Shown here: piece by piece, positions 1 through 7,699 of the stretch | Position numbering within the stretch: the stretch's first letter is position 1 | How the letters are laid out: each line of letters begins with the position of its first letter | The notes under the pieces: model-generated | Told to the model about the DNA's origin: nothing | Seen by the model: only the letters and a program-made list of their open reading frames with translations | Database searches by the model: none | Translations under genes and position numbers: made by a program | Assembly (NCBI GenBank): GCA_019411205.1 | Contig: DXRF01000034.1 | Coordinates: 1 to 17,171, forward strand | DNA: 17,171 nt | Source of the DNA: Parabacteroides sp. | GTDB lineage: Bacteria > Bacteroidota > Bacteroidia > Bacteroidales > Tannerellaceae | Direction: 5' to 3'

Positions 1-1667
1 GTTCAATTTTTGCATTTATTTTGATACTTGTTTGCTCTGTTTCTTGTAACGATAGTTACCTCGAAGAAAAGCCTATGGATAAATTTAGTCCGGAAAATTT
101 ATTAACATCAAAGGCTGGTTTTGAAACAGTTATTGTTTCTCTTCATTCTTATGCAAGAGATGAGGCCAATCTGTCAACAAATGATGAACCGATGAATCAA
201 GGTACGGATGTTGGTTATTCAGGTGTCCCGGATGGGCGGTTCTTCAATGATTACAGTATTATTTTGCCTGAGCATGCTGCCCCTAAAAATATGTGGGATT
301 GGGCATATACTAAAATGCTCAAGAATGCAAATTTAATTATTTCCAGAGCTGATAATCCTAATGTTGCATGGACTGAAGAGGAAAAAAATGAAATTTTGGC
401 GGAAGCTAAATTTTTTAGAGGGTATACATATAATGCATTGATAAACCTATTTGGAGGTGTACCTATTGTCGATAAAGAAGAGTCAAGTCCCCGTTTTGAT
501 TATAAACGAGCTTCCAGAAAAGAAGTTTTAGAATTTATTCAATCGGATTTGGAATTTGCTGCGACTTATTTACCGGTAGTATCTTCAGATGCAAGTAAGG
601 ATGGAAGAATTTTTAAGGCAGCTGCAAATCATTTATTATCAGAGGTTTATATTAGTTTGGGATTGGAGACTGGTGATCGGAATTTTTTTGATAAATCAAT
701 AAATGCCGCTTCTAAAGTAATCAATGGAGATTGTGGGAGATATGAACTTGTGTCAAAACGATTTGGTGATATGAGCCGCCCTGGTGATTATTATTCAGAT
801 TTGTTTTGGACTAACCAACAAAATAGAGCATCAGGTAATTTGGAAGGTATTTGGGTTATGCAATATGATTATTTGACACCTGGTGCGGGAGATAAAAAAA
901 ATATTGATCTTCGTTTATGGGGACCTAGTCTTGATTTTGTTACATTCCCTGATGGGAAAAAGATGTTGGTATGCGATTCATTAGGGCGTATGTCTGGCGG
1001 TATTGTGCGTCCAACGAATCATGCTAATTATGAGATTTGGTCTGATCCGAATGACATACGTCATTCCGTTCATAATTTTAAAAGTCGATTTTGGATGAAT
1101 AATCCAGATTCAGAATATTTTGGAATGGAGGTTGTTTTGACGAAGAAAGAGGGTGGAAAGATGTATATCACTCTACCTGATGGAAGTGTTACAAATTCAG
1201 TTGTAGATACAACGAGAAATTTTTATCCTTATTTTCGTAAAATAGAGGGACTTATGCCTTGGGGGAATATGGAAGGTCGAACCATGAATGATAGATATAA
1301 GATGCGCCTTTCCGAGACTTATTTACTTAGAGCGGAGGCTTATCTTCATAAGGGAGATAAAGTAAATGCCGCTGCTGATATTAATGTTGTTCGAAAGAGA
1401 GCGCAAGCCTTTCCGGTTGATCCTGCCGATGTAGACATTGATTATATTTTGGATGAACGAATGAGAGAGTTGATCATTGAAGAGCCGAGACGAAGGACAT
1501 TGGTTAGACTTCATAAAATGTATGAAAGAACTATGAAGTATAATTATAGAGTGAAAAATAATATGCAGCCCTATCATGAATTATGGCCGATACCTCAAAA
1601 AGCAATTGATGCTAACACGGCTATAAAAATTGAGCAAAATCCCGGTTATCCCGGCGCAGCCGAGTAA
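1..1667 (+). CDS. SusD/RagB-family outer-membrane glycan-binding lipoprotein (5' partial)
   Basis: This is the cell-surface partner of a SusC-type TonB-dependent transporter; SusD proteins bind oligosaccharides at the outer membrane and deliver them to the SusC barrel. The reading frame is open to the window edge (first full codon at 3), and the residues before the first possible start (TTG at 21) still belong to a hydrophobic signal peptide, so the true start lies upstream. About 554 residues are visible. A signal peptide ends in a lax lipobox, SVSC, followed by NDSYLEEKP, which is typical of SusD N-termini. The C-terminus has the family signatures ERMRELIIEEPRRRT and ELWPIPQ, with QNPGY close to the end. 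A susC gene is expected immediately upstream, outside the window. The gene is AT-rich (two sampled 60-base rows contain 24 and 22 G+C) compared with genes further right. The glycan cannot be named from the sequence. Family assignment is very secure. Confidence 0.95.
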   Translation, partial: SIFAFILILVCSVSCNDSYLEEKPMDKFSPENLLTSKAGFETVIVSLHSYARDEANLSTNDEPMNQGTDVGYSGVPDGRFFNDYSIILPEHAAPKNMWDWAYTKMLKNANLIISRADNPNVAWTEEEKNEILAEAKFFRGYTYNALINLFGGVPIVDKEESSPRFDYKRASRKEVLEFIQSDLEFAATYLPVVSSDASKDGRIFKAAANHLLSEVYISLGLETGDRNFFDKSINAASKVINGDCGRYELVSKRFGDMSRPGDYYSDLFWTNQQNRASGNLEGIWVMQYDYLTPGAGDKKNIDLRLWGPSLDFVTFPDGKKMLVCDSLGRMSGGIVRPTNHANYEIWSDPNDIRHSVHNFKSRFWMNNPDSEYFGMEVVLTKKEGGKMYITLPDGSVTNSVVDTTRNFYPYFRKIEGLMPWGNMEGRTMNDRYKMRLSETYLLRAEAYLHKGDKVNAAADINVVRKRAQAFPVDPADVDIDYILDERMRELIIEEPRRRTLVRLHKMYERTMKYNYRVKNNMQPYHELWPIPQKAIDANTAIKIEQNPGYPGAAE

Positions 1668-1678
1668 ATAACACAAAT

Positions 1679-1706
1679 GAGGGAGCGGGAGTTTTTCTGC
1701 TTCCTC
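1679..1706 (+). other. Weak hairpin between the SusD-like and FAD oxidoreductase genes
   Basis: A 10-bp stem (1679-1688 with 1697-1706, including two G-U pairs) encloses an 8-base loop in the 70-base gap after the SusD-like gene. No T-run follows, so it is not a convincing terminator. It could be an mRNA-processing or stabilising hairpin that lowers expression of the two downstream genes, which show no promoter of their own. This is inference only. Confidence 0.3.
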
Positions 1707-1737
1707 GTAGTTCGTAACACGATTAATAATAATAGGT

Positions 1738-3561
1738 ATGCAAAAAATATTTCGAGTTGTTTATATAATGCTTATGTGCCAGGCTTTTATTTCTTTTTCG
1801 CTTCTTGCGCAGAAAAAGGACTTTGTACTGGTTGAAGCAGAGAGTTTTAATGAAAAAGGTGGATGGGTATTGGACCAACAGTTCATGGATCAGATGGGAT
1901 CTCCTTTCCTGTTGGCTCACGGTATAGGAAAACCGGTACAAGATGCTTCAACGGAAGTAATGATTCCGAAGAAAGGAACTTGGCATGTATATGCCCGTAC
2001 TTGGAATTGGTGCTCTCCTTGGAAGACGAAAGAGTCTCCAGGGAGGTTTAAAATTGCTGTAAACGGAGCGGTTCTTGATAATGAATTGGGAATGGGAACA
2101 CAATGGGATTGGGAATATGCCGGAAGTATCGAGATAAAAGATAAGAGCAATATTGTTACATTAAAAGACTTGACCGGATTTGAGGGACGATGTGATGCGA
2201 TCCTTTTTACAAAGAACAAAACTTCTATTATTCCTAACCGGAAAGAGGATTTGTCGGCGTTCAGAAAAGAACTGCTGAATATCTCAACTAAACCAGAAGA
2301 TGGAGGACATTATGATCTCGTTGTAGTTGGAGCTGGTACAGCGGGGTTGAGTGCTGCTATCAAAGGAGCACGAGAAGGCTTGAAAGTAGCATTGATTAAT
2401 AACCGTCCTGTTCCAGGAGGAAACAACAGTACCGAGATAAGGGTAGTTGCCAGTGGGGAGATGAATGTAAAACCGTATACTGCTTTAGGAAATGTAATCA
2501 GAGAAATACGGAATGTATATAGTAAGGAAGATCAGGTTATTGAAATGATACAAGCGGAGAAAATGCTGTCCTATTTCCCAAATATGCATGTGTTTGCAGC
2601 TTCCAAGGTAGGTAAGCAGATAAAGTCTGTGACTGCTAAACATATTGAGAATGGAAAAGAGGTAGAGTTCTTTTCCCCATTGTTTGTCGATTGCTCTGGT
2701 GATGGAAATTTAGGTTATCTGGCGGGGGCTGAATATCGTGTGGGGCGTGAGATGAGACAGGAAACAAGAGAAACATTGGCTCCGGATAGGCCGGATAATA
2801 TCGTGTTGGGTGCGACAATTTCTTGGAAAAGCAAAGTGATGCCGGCTGAAGTATCATTTCCGAGATGCGAGTGGGCAATACAGTTTAATGATGAATCTTG
2901 TGAAAAGGTTATTTCCGGTAGTAATTGGTGGGAAAGCGGTTTTCGCTATGATCAGGTAAATGATGCAGAATATATCCGGGATTATCTGTTCCGGGCGATT
3001 TATGGAAACTGGGCTTTCCTGAAAAACGACAGTAAATTTAAGAAAGAATATGCAAACCGGGAATTGGACATGATGACTTACATTGCCGGGAAACGGGAAT
3101 CACGTCGTCTGGTAGGGGATGTATTTTTTGTACAGCAAGATATAGAGAAGGAGTATGTAAGATATGATGACGCTGTTGTAATAGGAACCTATTCTATAGA
3201 TCAACATTTCCCGACTCCTAAAAATACATTCTTTTTCCCGGGAGAGGAATTTATTTCAACAATGAAACATTATTTTAATGATTTGGGAACTCCCCGCCGT
3301 TATCTGCGTGACGACCAGGTTCCACCTCCTTATCGTATTCCTTATCGCTGTTTATATTCGGTAAATGTAGATAATCTATTTATGGCGGGAAGAAATATAA
3401 GTGTCTCGCATATAGCATTGTCTTCTACTCGTGTGCAGAATACAACCGGTATGATGGGTGAAGTTGTCGCAGTAGCAGCGGCACTTTGTAAAAAATACAA
3501 TTGTTTGCCACGTGAAGTTTATACTAAACATTTGAATGAATTGTTGGACTCATTGAAATAG
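1738..3561 (+). CDS. Exported FAD-dependent oxidoreductase with N-terminal carbohydrate-binding-like domain
   Basis: The protein has 607 residues. Residues 1-25 form a signal peptide ending near LLAQ, predicting periplasmic or surface location. Residues about 27-160 look like a beta-sandwich of the type found in so-called xanthan lyase or CBM-like modules (VEAESF, then WHVYARTWN). Residues about 190-605 are an FAD-dependent oxidoreductase domain of the PF12831 type. The dinucleotide-binding glycine motif GAGTAG lies at 198-203, followed by PGGNNSTEIR, and the C-terminal FAD-contact region reads DNLFMAGRNISVSHIALSSTR. Such fusions occur in Bacteroidota polysaccharide loci, but their substrates are mostly undefined; oxidation of a sugar or uronate is plausible. 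The gene lies 70 bases after the SusD-like gene and 7 bases before the pyruvyl transferase-like gene, so all three are probably co-transcribed. The fold is confident and the reaction is unknown. Confidence 0.88.
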   Translation: MQKIFRVVYIMLMCQAFISFSLLAQKKDFVLVEAESFNEKGGWVLDQQFMDQMGSPFLLAHGIGKPVQDASTEVMIPKKGTWHVYARTWNWCSPWKTKESPGRFKIAVNGAVLDNELGMGTQWDWEYAGSIEIKDKSNIVTLKDLTGFEGRCDAILFTKNKTSIIPNRKEDLSAFRKELLNISTKPEDGGHYDLVVVGAGTAGLSAAIKGAREGLKVALINNRPVPGGNNSTEIRVVASGEMNVKPYTALGNVIREIRNVYSKEDQVIEMIQAEKMLSYFPNMHVFAASKVGKQIKSVTAKHIENGKEVEFFSPLFVDCSGDGNLGYLAGAEYRVGREMRQETRETLAPDRPDNIVLGATISWKSKVMPAEVSFPRCEWAIQFNDESCEKVISGSNWWESGFRYDQVNDAEYIRDYLFRAIYGNWAFLKNDSKFKKEYANRELDMMTYIAGKRESRRLVGDVFFVQQDIEKEYVRYDDAVVIGTYSIDQHFPTPKNTFFFPGEEFISTMKHYFNDLGTPRRYLRDDQVPPPYRIPYRCLYSVNVDNLFMAGRNISVSHIALSSTRVQNTTGMMGEVVAVAAALCKKYNCLPREVYTKHLNELLDSLK

Positions 3562-3568
3562 GATTATC

Positions 3569-4837
3569 ATGATGAACAGGCGAACTTTCTTAAAGCAGAC
3601 AGGTGCTTTTTCAGCCGCACTGCTCCTACCGGCCTGCCTGAATAAGGTGAAGGAAGAGAAGAAAAATCCATATTTATTGGTGGTTTCTGGCTGGCAGGAT
3701 GTGAATATTGGGGATATTGCCCATACGCCAGGTTTGTTGCATATCTTGCAAATGCACTTGCCTGATGCGACGATTACTTTATGGAAACGGAGCAAAAGCG
3801 AGAAGGTGGAAGCATTATTGAAGAAGAATTTTCCGAATATAGAGATTCTTTACGGCAATCCGGATAAAGATTTTACGGTTACGGACAATAAGATTCTGGA
3901 AGCTATCAATCGTGCCGATGTCTTTATTCACGGATCGGGACCATCAGTTGTGGCGGCCAACTGCTTGGAGGCTTGGCGTAAAATTACGGATAAACCTTTC
4001 GGAACCTATGGAACAACGATTCAGGATATATTTCCTTCATTGAAGAACCTGCTGGACGATGCATCGTTTGTTTTTACCCGCGAGACTGCCTCGATAGGGA
4101 AACTGAAAGAAGCTGGGGTAACGAAGCCTGAAATCCGCTTTGTTCCGGATGCCACTTTCGCTCTGAATATTCAGAATGAAGAGAATGCTCATTCGTTCTT
4201 AACGGCCAATAATCTGGAAGACCGTAAATTTATTTGTGTGATTCCCCGGTTGCGTAAAACACCGTACTGGTTGATCCGCAGGAAAAGCTATACGGAGGAA
4301 CAGATTACAGAAATAACGGCATTGAATGACAAATGGAAAGAGATCGACCATGCCAAAGCTCGCGAAGCAATCGTCCGTTGGGTAAGAGAAACCGGGAATA
4401 AAGTCCTTGTTTGTCCGGAAATGACTTATCAGGTCGATATTATGGATGAGCTTTTGATTGATCCGCTGCCGGATGATGTTAAAAGGAATGTCGTCAAGCG
4501 CGGTTATTGGTTACCGGATGAGGCTGCTTCTTTGTATAGCAAAGCTTTCTGTGTCCTTAGTTTTGAATGTCATTCTCCTATTATCTCTTTGCGGAGCGGG
4601 ACACCTGCATTTTACCTCCGCCAGCCAGAAGATACAATAAAAGGGCAGATGTATTATGATTTAGGTTTCGATAATTGGGTGTTTGAGATTAACGACACGA
4701 CAGGAAAACAGATTGCCGACCGCCTGATGGAAGTTTATTCTGACTATGACAGTGCGCAGGCATATCGTAAACGGGGAATGGATAAGGTCTCTGAACTGTT
4801 TGATATGGGTGTAAAAATTGTTTCTCAATTCTTATAA
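3569..4837 (+). CDS. Polysaccharide pyruvyl transferase-family protein with Tat/lipoprotein-type signal
   Basis: The protein has 422 residues. Family members normally transfer pyruvate from phosphoenolpyruvate to a sugar to form a ketal, usually in the cytoplasm. Recognisable stretches are NIGDI at 46-50 (the degenerate GNxGD-like N-terminal element), FIHGSGPSVV around 119-128, the central FVFTRETAS around 167-175, and the C-terminal YSKAFCVLSFECHSPIIS with SGTPAFYLRQ, which match the conserved nucleotide-sugar-transferase-like C-terminal half. The N-terminus is unusual: NRRTFLKQ at 3-10 is a twin-arginine-like motif, then a hydrophobic run, then LPAC with Cys23 as a likely lipidation site. 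ATG codons at 3569 and 3572 are both possible. It starts 7 bases after the FAD oxidoreductase, so the two are probably translated from one mRNA. An exported pyruvyl transferase would lack an obvious phosphoenolpyruvate supply, so the protein may act differently, for example as a sugar-binding or depyruvylating homologue. Confidence 0.82.
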   Translation: MMNRRTFLKQTGAFSAALLLPACLNKVKEEKKNPYLLVVSGWQDVNIGDIAHTPGLLHILQMHLPDATITLWKRSKSEKVEALLKKNFPNIEILYGNPDKDFTVTDNKILEAINRADVFIHGSGPSVVAANCLEAWRKITDKPFGTYGTTIQDIFPSLKNLLDDASFVFTRETASIGKLKEAGVTKPEIRFVPDATFALNIQNEENAHSFLTANNLEDRKFICVIPRLRKTPYWLIRRKSYTEEQITEITALNDKWKEIDHAKAREAIVRWVRETGNKVLVCPEMTYQVDIMDELLIDPLPDDVKRNVVKRGYWLPDEAASLYSKAFCVLSFECHSPIISLRSGTPAFYLRQPEDTIKGQMYYDLGFDNWVFEINDTTGKQIADRLMEVYSDYDSAQAYRKRGMDKVSELFDMGVKIVSQFL

Positions 4838-4845
4838 ACAGATCC

Positions 4846-4874
4846 GGGAATATCCTTTTAAGATGGATATTCCC
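4846..4874 (+). terminator. Hairpin directly after the pyruvyl transferase-like gene
   Basis: A perfect 10-bp stem pairs GGGAATATCC (4846-4855) with GGATATTCCC (4865-4874) around a 9-base loop, starting 8 bases after the stop codon. The tail is only TTCTG, so on its own it is a weak intrinsic terminator; a second, much longer palindrome follows 8 bases later. Together they probably end the SusD-FAD-pyruvyl transferase operon. Confidence 0.55.
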
Positions 4875-4881
4875 TTCTGAA

Positions 4882-4943
4882 AAAAGATTTCCATATCAGA
4901 GAACAAAAACATATGTTTTTGTTCTCTGATATGGAAATCTTTT
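4882..4943. terminator. Perfect 62-bp palindrome, likely strong or bidirectional terminator
   Basis: Positions 4882-4912 are the exact reverse complement of 4913-4943, giving 31-base arms with no spacer and CATATG at the centre. The outer ends are A-rich on the left and T-rich on the right, and TTTTGTTTTA continues past the stem on the right. In RNA it would fold into a very long stem with a 4-base ATAT loop and a U-rich tail, the form of an intrinsic terminator. The symmetry would let it work on both strands, although no gene converges on it here. It separates the SusD operon from the esterase operon. Confidence 0.65.
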
Positions 4944-5062
4944 GTTTTACTGAATGGGATATATTATTTCTTTTTGTCCCCCTCTATAGGTGGATTTGTT
5001 TTTTTTCGTTACATTAGCACCTGTTTTTAATAACTCAGTTAATGATTAAGAATTAATACCTT
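4944..5062. other. AT-rich leader of the esterase operon, promoter not clearly found
   Basis: The 119 bases before the esterase start contain T-rich tracts and a one-mismatch -7-like box, TACATTAG at 5010-5017 (consensus TAnnTTTG), but no TTTG at proper spacing upstream of it. An 11-base symmetric sequence, TAACTCAGTTA, lies at 5031-5041. Because two hairpins precede this stretch, a promoter for the next operon should lie here, but its position remains uncertain. Confidence 0.3.
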
Positions 5063-5875
5063 ATGAAACACATTCTTTTACTTCTCTTATCGCTCTTTGC
5101 ACCCGTGGTATGGGGGCAGCAGGTGGAACAGTTCAAGCTTTGGCCGGATAAGCCGGAAGCGAGCGAAGCGGAAATTTTTGTCTATCATCCGGCGAAGGGC
5201 AAGAAAGCGGCTCCTGCGGTGCTGATATGTCCGGGGGGCGGATATAGAGGGCTGGCGATGAACCATGAAGGGCATGATATGGCGAAATGGTACGCTTCAA
5301 ACGGATTCGTTGCAGTCGTTTTGAAATACAGGATGCCGGAAGGTGTACATACGATTCCGTTGAGCGATGCGGAGAAAGCGATGTCTGTTATTCGGGGCAA
5401 TGCAACCAAATGGAATCTGGATGCGAATAAAGTTGGAGTGATCGGCTCGTCGGCAGGCGGGCATTTGGCGGCCTCACTCAGTACGCTTGCAGCAGATGCC
5501 AACCGGCCGGACTTTGCAATCCTTTATTATCCGGTGATCAGCTTCGATAATATGACGACACATGGCGGTTCCAAGAAGAATCTTTTAGGGAAAGATATCG
5601 AGAATGAGGAATTGGTGGACCGCTATTCCTTGCAGAAACAGGTAGACGATAAGACACCGAAGACCTTGCTTCTGCTGAGCGATGACGATCAGTCTGTGCC
5701 GCCGTTGAACTCCATCCTTTATTATACGGCGCTGAATGAACACCATATTCCGGCTTCCCTCTATATGTTCCCGAATGGAGGACACGGTTGGGGATTCCGG
5801 TATGACTTTACCTACTATCAGGAAGTGAAAGACCTGATACAGAAATGGCTTGCCAACATAAAAATTACCGATTAA
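5063..5875 (+). CDS. Secreted alpha/beta-hydrolase, carbohydrate acetyl/feruloyl esterase type (BD-FAE-like)
   Basis: The protein has 270 residues and resembles the esterases that remove acetyl or feruloyl groups from plant-type glycans. Residues 1-18 are a signal peptide ending VVWG before QQ. PGGGYRGLAM from residue 57 is the oxyanion-hole loop seen in Bacteroidota esterases annotated as acetylxylan esterase or endo-xylanase-like. The nucleophile is Ser130 in G128-S-S-A-G132. The acid is probably Asp209 in DQSVPP, and the base is His241 in GGHGWG. All three triad residues are present and the length is normal. The gene is the first of four closely packed genes; the next start is 13 bases after this stop. 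With a GH43 enzyme at the end of the unit, a de-esterifying role on a substituted glycan is likely. The fold and catalytic class are secure; acetyl versus feruloyl specificity is not decided. Confidence 0.9.
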   Translation: MKHILLLLLSLFAPVVWGQQVEQFKLWPDKPEASEAEIFVYHPAKGKKAAPAVLICPGGGYRGLAMNHEGHDMAKWYASNGFVAVVLKYRMPEGVHTIPLSDAEKAMSVIRGNATKWNLDANKVGVIGSSAGGHLAASLSTLAADANRPDFAILYYPVISFDNMTTHGGSKKNLLGKDIENEELVDRYSLQKQVDDKTPKTLLLLSDDDQSVPPLNSILYYTALNEHHIPASLYMFPNGGHGWGFRYDFTYYQEVKDLIQKWLANIKITD

Positions 5876-5888
5876 TCTACTTGATATC

Positions 5889-7673
5889 ATGAAACCGATT
5901 ATGCTATTGCTGGCAGCAGGTTCTCTGCTGCTGAGTGCACAAGGACTTTTCGCACAGACAGACAATTCTGGAAAAAAGGACTATTGGAATGCAAATACCC
6001 TCTTGATCCCTTATCGGCTGCCGCCTGCTCCCGCAGGGTATAAGCCTGCCTATATAGATTTGGATGGAGACGGTGATCCGGATATTCTGCGTACGGTAAC
6101 GGCCAATGGCATTCCGGTACAATGGATTGACGACGACGACGATATGCAGTACGGCGACCTGGAAGGCGATACCGATAACGACTGTCTGATGATAGACCGT
6201 AATAAAGACGGTGTCTACGGTGTCTACGGTGGTTACGGCGACCTTATCATCGACTGGGTGGGCGAAGATGAAGACGGTAATCCGGCCATGCAGGTCGTAG
6301 TCGACAATATCCCCGAAGCAAACCGGATGAGGACCGGTAACGGACATTATATGTGGGTGGTGGATACGGACAAGGATGACGTGTTTAACTATATCGACTG
6401 GAATACGTTCACCCTCCGCTGCTGGATACATAACGGCTTGTCGGATTTTTACGAAGATTATAACGGGAAAAGCACTTTCATGAAGATACATAGCACGACC
6501 GAACGTGTGAACGATGTCCGCATGAACTGGGAAAACCCGTTCTTGTTTTATGATCCCGACAATGACGGGCTGACAGAGATGGCGATCCGTTTCTGTGACT
6601 CTCCCAAGATCGTGAAAGAGAACGGACAGGCAAATTCCGTCCTCTCAGGTAATATCGACTGGGTTTCCGTTTCGATGGATACGGATAACGACAATGCGCC
6701 GGGCAATGAGTTCGATTTTGATATGACCATTCATTTTACAGGTCCCGGCTTCAACTATGAAAACCAGAAACATATCAACAAGAACCTGCGCGGACTTCCC
6801 GAAGCCGATACGTTCTTCCTCGATGCCCGTTGGCGTAAGCTTCCGGAGCTGTTGTATCCGGATCATGATGCCGCCTGGGATCTGACATTCAAAGAAGGTA
6901 AATGGGATAAAGTTTGGTTTACCTACGATGAGGACGACGATTGCAATCGTTGGGAACGTGTGGAGTTGTATCAGCCGCGAGATCCGTTCAAAGTAGGAAA
7001 GAACCAAGGTGGAATTGACAATAACGGACAGGCTGATCCGGCGGGTGACCGAGGTGAATGGGATGAAGACAATTCCGGCCACGGCCAGTTGTATATCAGC
7101 CCGATAGATGGAAAGATCCATCTGTACGGAGCCGAATGGGGTTGCTGGCGTATCGACCAGAATGCCCGTTACTATCAGGGAATGGGTGGAATCTATGACG
7201 GTTACGGCCCGAAACGTATCGAGACCGAGCCGACCGTGTTTCCGACTGTCAAATATACGGATACGGACAATAACGGTTTCTTCGATCTGATGGAATTCGA
7301 CCTGGATGGCGACAAGGTGTTCGAACAACGCCTTTCCATGAAAGAGCTGGGGCTGGACGACCGTTGTCAGGTGATTAATACCGCTTCCATGAAGTACGAA
7401 GATTTTGTCGATCTCGAATCGAAAGTCTCCGATGCCATGTGGAAGAATGCCGAGAAAGCGGTCGAAGTGGCAAAAGCCAAGAAGCTGAATACCAAATGGT
7501 ATGCTTTGATGTTACAGCCGAAATCCACCCGTGAACGCTATCATTATGGTTTTTGGTTGCAGTTCTATCTGTACAATGATCTGAAAGATTTGGCTGAACG
7601 GACAAACGACAAGGCATTGGCAAGCGTAATCGACAAGGCTTATTTGCAAGGCAAATGGGAGCTGATTAAATAA
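5889..7673 (+). CDS. Secreted aspartate-rich protein with calcium-loop-like repeats, function unknown
   Basis: The protein has 594 residues and I do not recognise a named family. Residues 1-22 form a clear signal peptide ending LFAQ. The mature protein contains many short acidic loops resembling EF-hand or thrombospondin type-3 calcium sites: DLDGDGDPD (57-65), DTDNDCLMIDRNKDG (94-108), DTDKDD (159-164), DPDNDG (222-227), DTDNDN (264-269), DTDNNGFFD (458-466) and DLDGDK (471-476). Acidic runs DDDDD (81-85) and DEDDD (347-351) are also present. The spacing is irregular and the loops are separated by beta-like segments rich in Trp and Tyr, so this is not a simple tandem array. The C-terminal 100 residues are more helical and lysine-rich, ending GKWELIK. 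The gene lies between the esterase and the TIM-barrel isomerase with gaps of 13 and 26 bases, so it is co-expressed with sugar enzymes. A calcium-stabilised surface or periplasmic glycan-binding protein or enzyme is possible; no catalytic motif is evident. Confidence 0.85.
   Translation: MKPIMLLLAAGSLLLSAQGLFAQTDNSGKKDYWNANTLLIPYRLPPAPAGYKPAYIDLDGDGDPDILRTVTANGIPVQWIDDDDDMQYGDLEGDTDNDCLMIDRNKDGVYGVYGGYGDLIIDWVGEDEDGNPAMQVVVDNIPEANRMRTGNGHYMWVVDTDKDDVFNYIDWNTFTLRCWIHNGLSDFYEDYNGKSTFMKIHSTTERVNDVRMNWENPFLFYDPDNDGLTEMAIRFCDSPKIVKENGQANSVLSGNIDWVSVSMDTDNDNAPGNEFDFDMTIHFTGPGFNYENQKHINKNLRGLPEADTFFLDARWRKLPELLYPDHDAAWDLTFKEGKWDKVWFTYDEDDDCNRWERVELYQPRDPFKVGKNQGGIDNNGQADPAGDRGEWDEDNSGHGQLYISPIDGKIHLYGAEWGCWRIDQNARYYQGMGGIYDGYGPKRIETEPTVFPTVKYTDTDNNGFFDLMEFDLDGDKVFEQRLSMKELGLDDRCQVINTASMKYEDFVDLESKVSDAMWKNAEKAVEVAKAKKLNTKWYALMLQPKSTRERYHYGFWLQFYLYNDLKDLAERTNDKALASVIDKAYLQGKWELIK
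6211..6237 (+). repeat. Three tandem 9-base units within the aspartate-rich gene
   Basis: GTGTCTACG occurs twice (6211-6219, 6220-6228) and is followed by the variant GTGGTTACG (6229-6237). They encode VYG-VYG-GYG at residues 109-116 of the protein. The units are in frame, so copy-number change would alter the loop length without breaking the gene. Confidence 0.75.
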
Positions 7674-7699
7674 TTTATTAACGTAAGAACAAGAGTAGT

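Noticed and set aside
4882..4943. Insertion-sequence terminal repeats
   Set aside because: The arms are directly adjacent with no element between them and no transposase or target duplication is visible.
6645..7328. 227-residue - strand frame opposite the aspartate-rich gene
   Set aside because: The valine/isoleucine-rich translation is what antisense reading of GAC/GAT-rich codons gives; no signal peptide, promoter or known domain.
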